From Enterobacterales bacterium (GTDB lineage: Bacteria > Pseudomonadota > Gammaproteobacteria > Enterobacterales > Enterobacteriaceae): DNA of 64,000 nt. Shown piece after piece: positions 26,875-35,225 of this stretch; the stretch's first letter is position 1, and each line of letters opens with the position of its first letter. The notes beneath the pieces were generated by a model, which saw only the letters and a list, made by a program, of their open reading frames with translations, did no database searches and was not told where the DNA came from. Both the position numbers and the translations under genes were made by a program. Location of the stretch: positions 1 to 64,000 of the forward strand of contig JAATFX010000124.1 in assembly GCA_015654925.1 (NCBI GenBank). Direction: 5' to 3'.

Positions 26875-27630
26875 TTATTGCGATTGAGTTTTGGTCAGCA
26901 GTATGTTTTTTGCCGCTATTGTCCCTTCGGGGGGACTATTACGGCGCTTGCGCGCAATACGCGCTTCGAGCTTATTGGCCACCCAGGTCAGACTGAAACA
27001 GATGAGGTAATAACTTATCGCCACAATCGCAAAGACCTGGAAAGGTTTAGTCAGTAATTGGTTATTCACCTGGTTGGCCGCATAGGTCAGTTCCGGGACA
27101 TTAATTACGTAACCCAGGGTGCTGTCTTTAATAATGGAGACCAATTGGCTGACTAAGCTTGGCAGCGTGTTGTAAAGGGCCTGGGGTAAAATGACCAGGC
27201 GAAGAGCTTTCATATAACTCATGCCCAGCGCGCGCGAGGCTTCATATTGTCCGCCCGGTAATGCCTGAATGCCGCCGCGGACGATCTCCGCAATGTAGGC
27301 GCTCTCATAAATAACCAGCGTACATAGCATGGTCGAGAAGCCGCTAATATTATGGCCGATCAGCAGCGGGACACAGAAATAGGTCCAGAATACGACCATC
27401 AGCAACGGGATGCCGCGCAGCAGATACACCCAGCAGGCGGCGGGCCAACTCAGCCAGGGAAACGGCGACAGCCGGGCCAGGCCCAGCAATACGCCCAGCG
27501 GCAAGGCCAGCAGCACCGCCAAACACGAAATCAGCAAGGTACAAAGAATGCCGCCCAATGCCCCGTTCGGATACTGCCCCATGAGAAACAACATTCCGTT
27601 ATCATGCACAATGGTGAAGATATCAGACAT
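26875..27630 (-). CDS. Amino acid ABC transporter permease (GltK type)
   Basis: A 251-aa polytopic permease with the EAA loop GGQYEASRALGMSYMKALRL. It lies nine bases before the ATPase gene and four bases after the partner permease gene, in one operon. Confidence 0.9.
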   Translation of the reverse strand: MSDIFTIVHDNGMLFLMGQYPNGALGGILCTLLISCLAVLLALPLGVLLGLARLSPFPWLSWPAACWVYLLRGIPLLMVVFWTYFCVPLLIGHNISGFSTMLCTLVIYESAYIAEIVRGGIQALPGGQYEASRALGMSYMKALRLVILPQALYNTLPSLVSQLVSIIKDSTLGYVINVPELTYAANQVNNQLLTKPFQVFAIVAISYYLICFSLTWVANKLEARIARKRRNSPPEGTIAAKNILLTKTQSQ

Positions 27631-27634
27631 GGGA

Positions 27635-28330
27635 TTACCTCGCGTAGGCGCGCTGGAAACGACGAGCCAGCAACGCGCCGGCGGCCATCAACAACAGTGA
27701 AAAGAACAGATAGCCGACGGATGCCACCAAATAAGATTCAAATGTCCGGAAGGTTTTGTTTTCGATGTCGCGGGTGACATAGGTTAACTCGGCCACGCCA
27801 ATCACCATCGCCAGGCTGGTATTTTTGAATAACAGCACCGTATGGTTAAGCAGCGATGGCAGCGCATTGCGAATGCCCTGCGGCAACACCACCGAACGCA
27901 TCGCCCGGATATACCCCATGCCCAAGGACCGCGCGGCTTCGTTCTGGCCGTCGGGAATAGCGCGTAAACCGCTGCGGATATCCTCGGAAAAATAAGCCGC
28001 CTGGCACAGGCCCAGGGCGAACATGGAGAAAATGAATTCGGCATCGAAATCATTGATCCACATCTGCACTGATTCCGGGAACAGCGTGGGTATGGCGAAA
28101 TACCACATCATTAACTGAATAAGCGTCGGCACATTGCGATGGTATGAAACGTAAGCCTGCACGACGAACACCGCCGCGCGTTTGTGGGTCAAGCGGATGA
28201 CCACGAGCAGTAAGGCTATCAACATGGCCAACAGCCAGGAACCCAGCGCAAGCTTTAGGGTGACGACCGTACCGTCGATTATCATCTGCCCAAACTGGCC
28301 GGTCATGACGGCGCCAAAATCGAGTGTCAT
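27635..28330 (-). CDS. Amino acid ABC transporter permease (GltJ type)
   Basis: A 231-aa partner permease with the EAA loop DGQNEAARSLGMGYIRAMRS. It follows the SDR gene by 31 bases on the same strand, so the importer and the SDR / PxpA block are probably one transcript. Confidence 0.9.
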   Translation of the reverse strand: MTLDFGAVMTGQFGQMIIDGTVVTLKLALGSWLLAMLIALLLVVIRLTHKRAAVFVVQAYVSYHRNVPTLIQLMMWYFAIPTLFPESVQMWINDFDAEFIFSMFALGLCQAAYFSEDIRSGLRAIPDGQNEAARSLGMGYIRAMRSVVLPQGIRNALPSLLNHTVLLFKNTSLAMVIGVAELTYVTRDIENKTFRTFESYLVASVGYLFFSLLLMAAGALLARRFQRAYAR

Positions 28331-28361
28331 CGCGGATTCACCCCTCTAGGATTGACCATAC

Positions 28362-29114
28362 TTATTGCGCGCGGTCGCCGGGACGCATGGTGGAAAGCCC
28401 CCCCGGCACCTGCAACGTCGGCGTAATCTCGATATTACCGATATTGACCGCCACCGGGGCCGCCAGAGCAAAGGCGACGCAGTCGGCGATATCCTTGGCC
28501 TGCGGGAGCTCAAAACCATCGATAAAGCGGCGCCGTGCTTCCGCCTGGTCGCCCATGACGTTGCCAAAAATATCCGTTGCCACGCGGCCTGGGCAAATCT
28601 CGGTGATACGGACGCGTTTGCCATAGCAATCAACGCGCAATTGGCGAGAAAGCGCATGTACGCCCGCTTTGGTGGCGTGATAAATGGAGTTGCCATTGAA
28701 GTTATAAATCGCGGCAATCGAGGTAATATTGATAACGTGGCCGCAATCGCGGGCCACCATCCCCGGCACCAGCAGGCGGCAAAGGTGCAAGACCGCGCGC
28801 AGATTGACATCCACCTGGGTATCGATAGCCTCTTCATCGGCATCCAAAATAGAACCCGGACGCGATACCCCGGCGTTATTGACCAGAATATCAACATCGA
28901 TTTCCCGGCACAGGCGCGTCAGGGCGTCCAGATCGCCGACATCGATAGCGTGCGGGATACAACCTGTGCGGGCGGCCAGCGCGGTGAGTTGCGCTGTGCG
29001 CCGTGCGAGAGCATGCACCGTGATGCCTTCCTGGCACAGGCGCTCGACAATGGCTTCACCCATCCCGGCGGATGCCCCGGTGACCAATGCGGTTTTGTAA
29101 TCTGCGAACGGCAT
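28362..29114 (-). CDS. Short-chain dehydrogenase/reductase (YdfG-like)
   Basis: A 250-aa SDR with cofactor motif TGASAGMGEAI, structural NNAG and catalytic YHATK. It resembles YdfG-type 3-hydroxy acid / L-allo-threonine dehydrogenases, which use NADP+. It lies between pxpA and the importer permeases on the same strand, so it may act on the imported amino acid or on its product. Specificity is not readable. Confidence 0.85.
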   Translation of the reverse strand: MPFADYKTALVTGASAGMGEAIVERLCQEGITVHALARRTAQLTALAARTGCIPHAIDVGDLDALTRLCREIDVDILVNNAGVSRPGSILDADEEAIDTQVDVNLRAVLHLCRLLVPGMVARDCGHVINITSIAAIYNFNGNSIYHATKAGVHALSRQLRVDCYGKRVRITEICPGRVATDIFGNVMGDQAEARRRFIDGFELPQAKDIADCVAFALAAPVAVNIGNIEITPTLQVPGGLSTMRPGDRAQ

Positions 29115-29234
29115 TTAATCTCTCCTGTAAATGCATCGGCTCAGTTATTTTGCCGATTTGGATATGTCATCCGACTTTATCCAGTTATCCCCGACCGGCA
29201 TAAGACATAAACGGTTTGAGGCGATAAGGGGGGC

Positions 29235-30032
29235 TTATAACACGGTGGCTTCCCTCGGCGGCAGGCTCAACTGCCGGGAAGGCGGCACCAGGGGGATACC
29301 GAGTTCGGCGATAATATCGCGCAAGATATCAATCATGGCGATGGATTCAGGGGTATCGCCATGCACCAGAATCGAAGACGCATCAACGGGTAAAGTGGCG
29401 CCATCAATGCTTTGCACCGTACCTTGCGTCAGAAGCTGGCGCACCCGGGCGCGAACCTGGCTGGTATCATGGATAACCGCGCCCGGCTTTGACCGGCTGA
29501 CCAGCAGGCCGTTGCTTTCATAGGCGCGATCGGCCAAAAAGGTACAAACCACCGGCAGATCCAGCCGGCGCGCCGCGCGTTCAACGGCATTTCCCGACAT
29601 GGTGCTGATGATCATGCGCGGGTCGAAATGCTTAACCGCCCGCAGCAGCACCTCGGCGAGCGCATCATCCTCCGACACCATATTGCCCAGGGCGCCGTGA
29701 AAACTCATATGCGTCAGGGGATAGCGCGCGGCGCAAGCGAATGCCGACAGCGCGCCCAATTGATAGGTAACGTAATGGGCCATCACCGCCGGCTCGATTT
29801 GCATGCGCCGGCGGCCAAAACCCAGTAAATCGGGAAACCCAACATGCGCCCCCAAATCAACCTGGTTTTGCTGGGCCAGCGCCACCGTGTTGGCCATAAT
29901 GACCGCATCGCCGGCGTGAAAACCGCAGGCGACGTTGGCGGAGGTGATGCGCGCCATCAGGGCGGCGTCGTTCGCTATCTGGTAATCCCCGAAGCCTTCG
30001 CCGATATCGGCATTAAGATCTATGTATTTCAT
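29235..30032 (-). CDS. pxpA: 5-oxoprolinase subunit A (LamB/YcsF family)
   Basis: A 265-aa protein opening with the family signature IDLNADIGEGFGDYQIAND and carrying SANVACGFHAGDA. PxpA with PxpB and PxpC forms the ATP-dependent prokaryotic 5-oxoprolinase, opening 5-oxoproline to glutamate. Its start overlaps the stop of the biotin-carrier-like gene by four bases. PxpB and PxpC are encoded 3.5 kb away on the same strand, separated by a LysR gene and an opposite-strand aminotransferase. This locus might act on a related lactam rather than being the housekeeping enzyme. Confidence 0.9.
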   Translation of the reverse strand: MKYIDLNADIGEGFGDYQIANDAALMARITSANVACGFHAGDAVIMANTVALAQQNQVDLGAHVGFPDLLGFGRRRMQIEPAVMAHYVTYQLGALSAFACAARYPLTHMSFHGALGNMVSEDDALAEVLLRAVKHFDPRMIISTMSGNAVERAARRLDLPVVCTFLADRAYESNGLLVSRSKPGAVIHDTSQVRARVRQLLTQGTVQSIDGATLPVDASSILVHGDTPESIAMIDILRDIIAELGIPLVPPSRQLSLPPREATVL

Positions 30033-30475
30033 GCCGCCATCTCCGCGTTGCGTAACAGGATAATTTCGCTGCCGTATTCCACGCTGTCGCCCTGCTCTAC
30101 GGCCAGCGATTCAACCGTGCCGTCCACCGGACTGCGCAGCGGCAAATAGAGCAACCCGACTTTCAACAACGCCAGCATGGCGTTTTTTTGTACTTCGGCG
30201 CCCGGTGACGTAAACGGCAGTCCATTGGACGGGTGATGCAATAACACGGTCCCCGGCATCGGGGCGCGTAGCGCCGCGGTGGCGCCCACCGGCACCGGGT
30301 TCGCATCAGTCATGATGGCCTCGCCAGGAGGCGGCATGATTTGCGCGGCCGCCGGCTTATATTGCAGGCGGACATGATAATTGTTGCCGCTGAATTCGAT
30401 ACTGCCCAAGCCTGATGCGCGCATTTTTTGTGCGATTTGCCGTAAATCTCGTAACGCTTTTTTATCCATATTCAT
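30029..30475 (-). CDS. Biotin-carrier-like protein lacking the biotinylated lysine
   Basis: A 148-aa protein resembling the acetyl-CoA carboxylase biotin carboxyl carrier subunit. An N-terminal helix is followed by a linker and a biotinyl/lipoyl-type beta domain (LRAPMPGTVLLHHP to VDGTVESLAVEQGDSVEYG). The canonical EAMKM loop should fall at LALLKVGLLYLPL, but it is replaced: aligned by eye, KVGL stands where EAMK should be, and no substitute lysine sits at the turn. It therefore probably cannot be biotinylated in the usual way and may be a structural or regulatory partner of the Pxp proteins. It overlaps pxpA by four bases. Confidence 0.82.
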   Translation of the reverse strand: MNMDKKALRDLRQIAQKMRASGLGSIEFSGNNYHVRLQYKPAAAQIMPPPGEAIMTDANPVPVGATAALRAPMPGTVLLHHPSNGLPFTSPGAEVQKNAMLALLKVGLLYLPLRSPVDGTVESLAVEQGDSVEYGSEIILLRNAEMAA

Positions 30476-30635
30476 CTTTCACGGGTGGTCGAAGTGGGAG
30501 TGCCCCTGCGTCATGGCGGCGGCAACGCGTTCCGCCGGCCGGCCTGCGGCCACAGCAAGAGTTAAGCGGTCCGGGCAGACGGTAATAACACTCTATCGTG
30601 TCATTCTCCGCCCCGGTAAGAGGGTTTAGCTTTGC

Positions 30636-30658
30636 GGTAATAAGGGGGACTTATTACC
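30636..30658. repeat. Palindrome overlapping the LysR stop codon
   Basis: Nine-base arms GGTAATAAG and CTTATTACC around five bases. It includes the last codon region of the LysR gene and lies 160 bases before the biotin-carrier-like gene. It could be an operator for the pxpA operon or a transcript-end hairpin; there is no T-run. Confidence 0.45.
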
Positions 30659-31577
30659 CCACTAACGTCAGCGGCCGGTTATCGACCGTGCGCTTTGACA
30701 TTAATGCCAACAGTATCTTTTTCACTTCTTCAGCGGGCTGCGACAGCGGCAGATGATCGGACATGCAAAATGAGAGGGATACCTGTACCTCGGGATCAAT
30801 GATTTTCGCCATCCAGGCATTGGCGGCCGGCAACATCATCCTGGCGGCGGACTCGGGCATGATAGTACAACCTAGCCCTGCGCCCAATGCGGCATTCAAC
30901 GTGGTCTGGGATTCAATTTCACATTTCACCCGATAGGCCAGCCCCGCATGGATAAAGGCATCGTCTACCGCTTTACGCATGATGTTGTAGATGCGCGGCA
31001 AGAACAGGTCATAGCGCGCCACCTCGGCCAGGATGATGGTTTTAGCCGGCTTGGCCAGCGGGTATGGGCAAACAAAACACAGATGTTCTTTCATCAGCGG
31101 CATGAAACGCAGGCCGTGAATCTCGCGATTGCCATAGATGACCGCCATGTCCATGCGGCCATTCATAATCAGTTCGCTGAGCGTCGTGCCGAAGTTCTCG
31201 TTGAAATAGAGCACGATGCCCGGATGCCGGCGCTGCACCTCTTCCATCAGCGGCAGCGCCAGTTGCTGGGCCGCGGTGCCCGGCGCCAGGCCGACGGAAA
31301 CGCTGCCTGAAAGCGCCAGCGCGGAACCATCGACGTCGCTTTGCGCCTGATCGCATTGACGCAGAATCACCTGCGCATGGGTATACAGTATTTTCCCCGC
31401 TTCGGTGGGCGTCACGCCGCGCTTGGTGCGTATCAGCAGTTGCTGCTTAACCTCGCCTTCCAGCGTCGCTAGCTGCTGGCTCAGGGCTGGCTGGGCGATA
31501 TGCAAAATATCGGCGGCTTGGGTCAGGCTGCCGACATCGACAATTTTAATGAAATACTTCAGCCGACGGAGATTCAT
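30654..31577 (-). CDS. LysR-family regulator (Nac/CynR-like)
   Basis: A 307-aa LysR-type regulator. The winged helix-turn-helix is seen in SLTQAADILHIAQPALSQQL, followed by the substrate domain (GSVSVGLAPGTAAQQLALPL). The ATG at 31577 has AGGA seven bases upstream; the frame opens two codons earlier at a GTG. It sits inside the 5-oxoproline locus on the same strand as pxpA and divergent from the aminotransferase, so it is the natural candidate regulator for both. No inducer evident. Confidence 0.9.
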   Translation of the reverse strand: MNLRRLKYFIKIVDVGSLTQAADILHIAQPALSQQLATLEGEVKQQLLIRTKRGVTPTEAGKILYTHAQVILRQCDQAQSDVDGSALALSGSVSVGLAPGTAAQQLALPLMEEVQRRHPGIVLYFNENFGTTLSELIMNGRMDMAVIYGNREIHGLRFMPLMKEHLCFVCPYPLAKPAKTIILAEVARYDLFLPRIYNIMRKAVDDAFIHAGLAYRVKCEIESQTTLNAALGAGLGCTIMPESAARMMLPAANAWMAKIIDPEVQVSLSFCMSDHLPLSQPAEEVKKILLALMSKRTVDNRPLTLVG

Positions 31578-31776
31578 ATGCACTTCCTACCAACAATACG
31601 CATAACCTGATTGAAGCAATATCAGTGCCAATACGCTGAATTCCGCCATAATCTTTTAAGATCCAAACATTTATGTTTAAAAAACAGTACGGCGGGCGCA
31701 TCAATCCGTGGGGGCGCCATAAAGGGTAAAAAACACGGCGCGCACTGTTGGGGTGCAAAAAAAACGTAACAGGCCG

Positions 31777-31884
31777 TCAGGCCGCAATCACATGGTTACT
31801 TTCCATTTCCCATTGCAGCAACACCGGCTCGCCGACATTGAAGGCGGGCAGCGCCGCATTGCCCTGCACGTCATTATATAACAT
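31777..31884 (-). pseudogene. Fossil of the C-terminal TOBE end of an ABC ATPase gene
   Basis: A 35-codon minus-strand reading ends at TGA (31779-31777) with PAFNVGEPVLLQWEMESNHV near its end. That resembles the TOBE domain closing PotA-type spermidine/putrescine ABC ATPases. An in-frame stop lies directly upstream and no Walker motifs are found nearby, so only the tail survives. Recognition rests on a short match by eye. Confidence 0.4.
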
Positions 31885-32211
31885 GAATTATTCTATAATT
31901 TTCGGCATCGCAAAACGGTAATATGATTCGCCAGGTAATGGCCGGTACATTTTCACTATATGGCTACATGGCTACCTGTTACGGTTATGGTTGATGCCAG
32001 CGGTTTTTCGCCGGCCGTTGATTTTCAGATATTGTTTTGTGTTATGTCGCCACAACAAAGCGCTATTGGATTGTTTACCCCTTTCGTCATTACTCTTCTC
32101 CTGGACACCGCGTCTTCGCGCTAATTATCACTGACTCACGCCGCTGTTTGGTCTAAATACGCCGGTTGCACGGCGGCGGTCTGTTACTCTGACTTTTGGA
32201 ATCCCAGGACC
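31885..32211. other. Non-coding region before the aminotransferase gene
   Basis: AT-richer than the surroundings, with no gene seen. It should contain the aminotransferase promoter and perhaps LysR binding sites. A small tandem repeat (ATGGCTAC twice, near 31960) is present. Confidence 0.5.
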
Positions 32212-33414
32212 ATGCCTGATATCGCCGATCGCTTAAAGAATGTTGCCGTTTCCGCCTCCGTCGCCATGACCCAAAAGGCGCGGGATCTTGCTGCCCAAGG
32301 CATACATGTCGTCGGCCTCTCCACCGGCGAGCCTGACTTTCCGACACCGGGACATGCGATAGAAGCCGCCTATGCCGCGGCGCTCGCCGGCGATACGCGC
32401 TACCCGCCCACCGATGGCACGCCGGCGCTGCGCGCCGCTATCCAGCGCAAATTTAAACGTGATAATCATCTGGACTACGACATTAGCCAGATCCTGACGG
32501 CGGGCGGCGCCAAGCAGATAATCTTTAATGCGATCCTGGCCACCATCAATCCCGGCGATGAAGTGGTGATCCCCACCCCGTCCTGGATTAGCTATGCCGA
32601 CATCGTCAAATTTGCCGGCGGTATTCCCGTCCCCGTGGCGTGTCCGCAAGCCAATGGATTCAAGCCTTATCCCGCCGATTTAGAGGCGGCGATTACGCCT
32701 AAAACCAAGTGGTTGCTGCTTAATTATCCCAGCAATCCCACGGGCTCGGTCGCCACCCGCGCCGAGATGCAGGGGATTGCCGACGTTATGCTGCGTTATC
32801 CGCAAGTGTGGATAATGACCGACGATATCTACGAACATTTGATTTACGACGGCGTCACGTTTTACACGCTGGCCGAAGTTGAACCGCGCCTTTTTGATCG
32901 GGTACTGACGGTCAACGGCGTATCAAAGGCCTATTCCATGACCGGCTGGCGTCTTGGCTTTTGCGGCGGGCCGCAAGACTTGATCAAAGCCATGAGCAAC
33001 GTCAATACGCAAAACAGCGGCGGCGTCACGACCTTGACCCAGGCGGCGGCCGTAGCGGTGCTTGACGGGCCGCAGGATTTGCTGAAAGAACGGGCGGAAA
33101 TTTACCGCCGGCGCCGTGATTATGTGCTGGAACGGCTGACCTCGGTGGAAGGGCTGAGCTGCCATAAACCCCAGGGCGCGTTTTATCTTTTCATTAACAT
33201 CGCCGCATTTATCGGCAAGACCAGCCCGGGCGGACGTCCGATTACCCATGACGCGGACTTCGTGATGGCGCTGATTGAAGAGCGGCAGGTGGTGACCGTC
33301 CAGGGCGCGGCTTATGGCATGAGCCCCTATTTCCGCCTGTCCTACGCCACCAGTATGGCAATGTTGCAAGAGGGATGCGACCGGATCGCGGCTTTCTGCG
33401 CCGGCATTCATTGA
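32212..33414 (+). CDS. PLP-dependent aminotransferase, class I (aspartate aminotransferase-like)
   Basis: A 400-aa fold-type I aminotransferase. Visible are the substrate loop STGEPDFPTPGH, the cofactor Asn/Pro segment NYPSNPTGS, the Asp/Tyr pair in MTDDIYEHL, the PLP-lysine in NGVSKAYSMTGWRLG, and the late Arg in FRLSYATS. It transfers an amino group between an amino acid and a 2-oxo acid. In this locus it may handle glutamate released by 5-oxoprolinase or the imported amino acid. It is the only plus-strand gene within the block and splits the pxp genes. Confidence 0.92.
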   Translation: MPDIADRLKNVAVSASVAMTQKARDLAAQGIHVVGLSTGEPDFPTPGHAIEAAYAAALAGDTRYPPTDGTPALRAAIQRKFKRDNHLDYDISQILTAGGAKQIIFNAILATINPGDEVVIPTPSWISYADIVKFAGGIPVPVACPQANGFKPYPADLEAAITPKTKWLLLNYPSNPTGSVATRAEMQGIADVMLRYPQVWIMTDDIYEHLIYDGVTFYTLAEVEPRLFDRVLTVNGVSKAYSMTGWRLGFCGGPQDLIKAMSNVNTQNSGGVTTLTQAAAVAVLDGPQDLLKERAEIYRRRRDYVLERLTSVEGLSCHKPQGAFYLFINIAAFIGKTSPGGRPITHDADFVMALIEERQVVTVQGAAYGMSPYFRLSYATSMAMLQEGCDRIAAFCAGIH

Positions 33415-33432
33415 GGATCAAACCATGCTCGC

Positions 33433-33526
33433 CACGGCCGTATCGACGCCCTGGTTAACTGCGCCGGCGTCAATCCGCGCCGTACTCCCGTTTTTGTTTG
33501 CCCGCGGCTGCGGACGCGTCATTAAT
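33433..33526 (+). pseudogene. Fossil of a short-chain dehydrogenase gene
   Basis: One plus-strand frame reads HGRIDALVNCAGVNPRRTP, the typical SDR segment around NNAG. Eight bases later another frame reads ARGCGRVIN, the segment that normally lies about 40 residues further on and leads to the catalytic serine. The piece between, the cofactor-binding N-terminus and the catalytic tail are gone. It is squeezed between the aminotransferase stop and the end of the convergent pxpC gene, so it marks an old deletion. Confidence 0.6.
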
Positions 33527-33528
33527 GG

Positions 33529-34515
33529 TCAAAGACCGGCGGCTTTTTTCATAGGCGGACAACTGTTATGCAGGCGCATAAGCCAGCGGCCGATCTCTCC
33601 TGCGACGCTAATCGCCTCACGCGCATCGCTTTTAATCAGCTGGATATACTGACCGGGCTGTACTTGGCCAAGGCGCCATAAATCCTCTTCGATGATGCCT
33701 GCAATCTTTGGATAACCCCCGGCGGTATTCGCATCGCTGAGCTGGACGATCGGTTCGCCCGCCGGCGGAACTTGCACGATTCCCGGCACCAGGCCATAGG
33801 AGCGCATCTCGATAACCTTTGATGGCATAATCGGCTCGCCGGACAGGCGGTAGCCAGTGCGGTTACTTTGCCGGGAAACCCGCCATAGCTGCTGCCAGAA
33901 GCGGTCGTGATCGTCACTGAAGAGTTCGTATTCCCCCGAGGGAATGGCCCGCAGCTGGACAACCCCGCCGGAAGTACAGGGAAAGGCCCCCGCCATGGCG
34001 ACCGCCGGCGGTTCGATACCCATGCCGCTTTCGGGCAAGGGCAACGCCGGTGTTTGACCAAAAGGCAAACGATCCCCCGGTTGCAGCGAACGTCCCTGGT
34101 GGCCGCCAAAGCCGCCGCGCAACGCGGTGCTGCGCGACCCCATCACCAGCGGCACATCAATGCCGCCAGCCACGCAGAGATAGCTGCGGGCGCCGTTGCG
34201 GGGAAAATTGATTTCCAGCTCCTGCCCCGATTTCGCGCGGCAGCCCCACCAGGGCGGCAGCGCTTCGCCGTCGAGGTACGCGCGACAATCGGCCCCGGTC
34301 AGGGCAATGCTGGTGTCCGTCAAAAAGCGGACCCGGAAGGGAAACAGCTGGATTTCCAGGCAAGCGGCATTCTCGTCATTGCCTAACAAAATATTGCCCG
34401 CCCGCAGGGCCAGCGAATCCATTACCCCACTCACCGACACCCCCATATGGCGATATCCGCAGCGTCCCAAATCCTGGACAGTGTTCAGCGCACCGGTTTT
34501 GATAATCTCAATCAC
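33529..34515 (-). CDS. pxpC: 5-oxoprolinase subunit C (biotin-dependent carboxyltransferase family)
   Basis: A 328-aa protein of the KipA/PxpC/allophanate hydrolase subunit 2 family. It opens with TGALNTVQDLGRCGYRHMGV and carries NILLGNDENAACLE and the late family stretch VQLSDANTAGGYPKI. With PxpB it forms the complex that activates 5-oxoproline for PxpA. It overlaps pxpB by four bases. Its 3' end abuts the SDR fossil, but the domain looks complete. Confidence 0.9.
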   Translation of the reverse strand: MIEIIKTGALNTVQDLGRCGYRHMGVSVSGVMDSLALRAGNILLGNDENAACLEIQLFPFRVRFLTDTSIALTGADCRAYLDGEALPPWWGCRAKSGQELEINFPRNGARSYLCVAGGIDVPLVMGSRSTALRGGFGGHQGRSLQPGDRLPFGQTPALPLPESGMGIEPPAVAMAGAFPCTSGGVVQLRAIPSGEYELFSDDHDRFWQQLWRVSRQSNRTGYRLSGEPIMPSKVIEMRSYGLVPGIVQVPPAGEPIVQLSDANTAGGYPKIAGIIEEDLWRLGQVQPGQYIQLIKSDAREAISVAGEIGRWLMRLHNSCPPMKKAAGL

Positions 34516-35222
34516 AGCTCAATCCTTTCGGGTAAAAACCGCACGTTGTCCCCCGGGGCCATCAATGCCGGGTGCTCCGCCCATGGATCAAAAACCGTTA
34601 ATTCGGCAAAACCTATGGCATTCCAACCATTGGGTCCGGTCAAGGCCGATACCCCCGCCTGCGCGCCGCCGATGGTGACGGTGCCTTTCAACATATGCAG
34701 CGAAGGCACTTTTTTACGCGGCGTGGCGATGGTCGGGTCGAGGCCGTGCAGATAACCGAAACCCGGCGCGCTGCCCAACGCAAAAACCGTGTAGCGGCCC
34801 TGCGAGTGACGGCGGATGACTTCTCGCGCCGGCAACCCGGTGTGCCGGCATACCGCATCCAGATCGGTGGCGTGCTCGCCGCCATACATCACCGGGATTT
34901 CGATCAGCTTGCCGTTCGGCGCCACCCCTTGCGCCTGCGCCCATGCATCCTTTAATCCTGCGAGCGTGGCATCATAATCAACCGGGGTTTGACGGAATAA
35001 GACCAGGAGGTTGGTCACGCCGGGAATGACGGATTCCACATCGTCCCGCGCACCGAGTAACGCGGCCAGGGACCATATGCGCCGCTGGGCCGGCAGATCA
35101 AAATCCCCCGGCGCTTCAACCAGCCATGCGCGGCTGCCGATGGTGGAAATTTTCACCTTATCGCCGCGCTCGGCCAGAATAAAAGAGGCGCGGGAATGCG
35201 CCTCGCCTGACAGCATCGTCAT
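34512..35222 (-). CDS. pxpB: 5-oxoprolinase subunit B (KipI family)
   Basis: A 236-aa protein of the KipI/PxpB/allophanate hydrolase subunit 1 family, with VIPGVTNLLVLFRQTPVD, IPVMYGGEHATDLDAV and the family stretch FALGSAPGFGYLHGLDP. The ATG at 35222 is preferred over the TTG one codon upstream. It follows the amino acid-binding protein gene by only three bases, so importer and enzyme are made from one message. Confidence 0.9.
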   Translation of the reverse strand: MTMLSGEAHSRASFILAERGDKVKISTIGSRAWLVEAPGDFDLPAQRRIWSLAALLGARDDVESVIPGVTNLLVLFRQTPVDYDATLAGLKDAWAQAQGVAPNGKLIEIPVMYGGEHATDLDAVCRHTGLPAREVIRRHSQGRYTVFALGSAPGFGYLHGLDPTIATPRKKVPSLHMLKGTVTIGGAQAGVSALTGPNGWNAIGFAELTVFDPWAEHPALMAPGDNVRFLPERIEL

Positions 35223-35225
35223 CAA

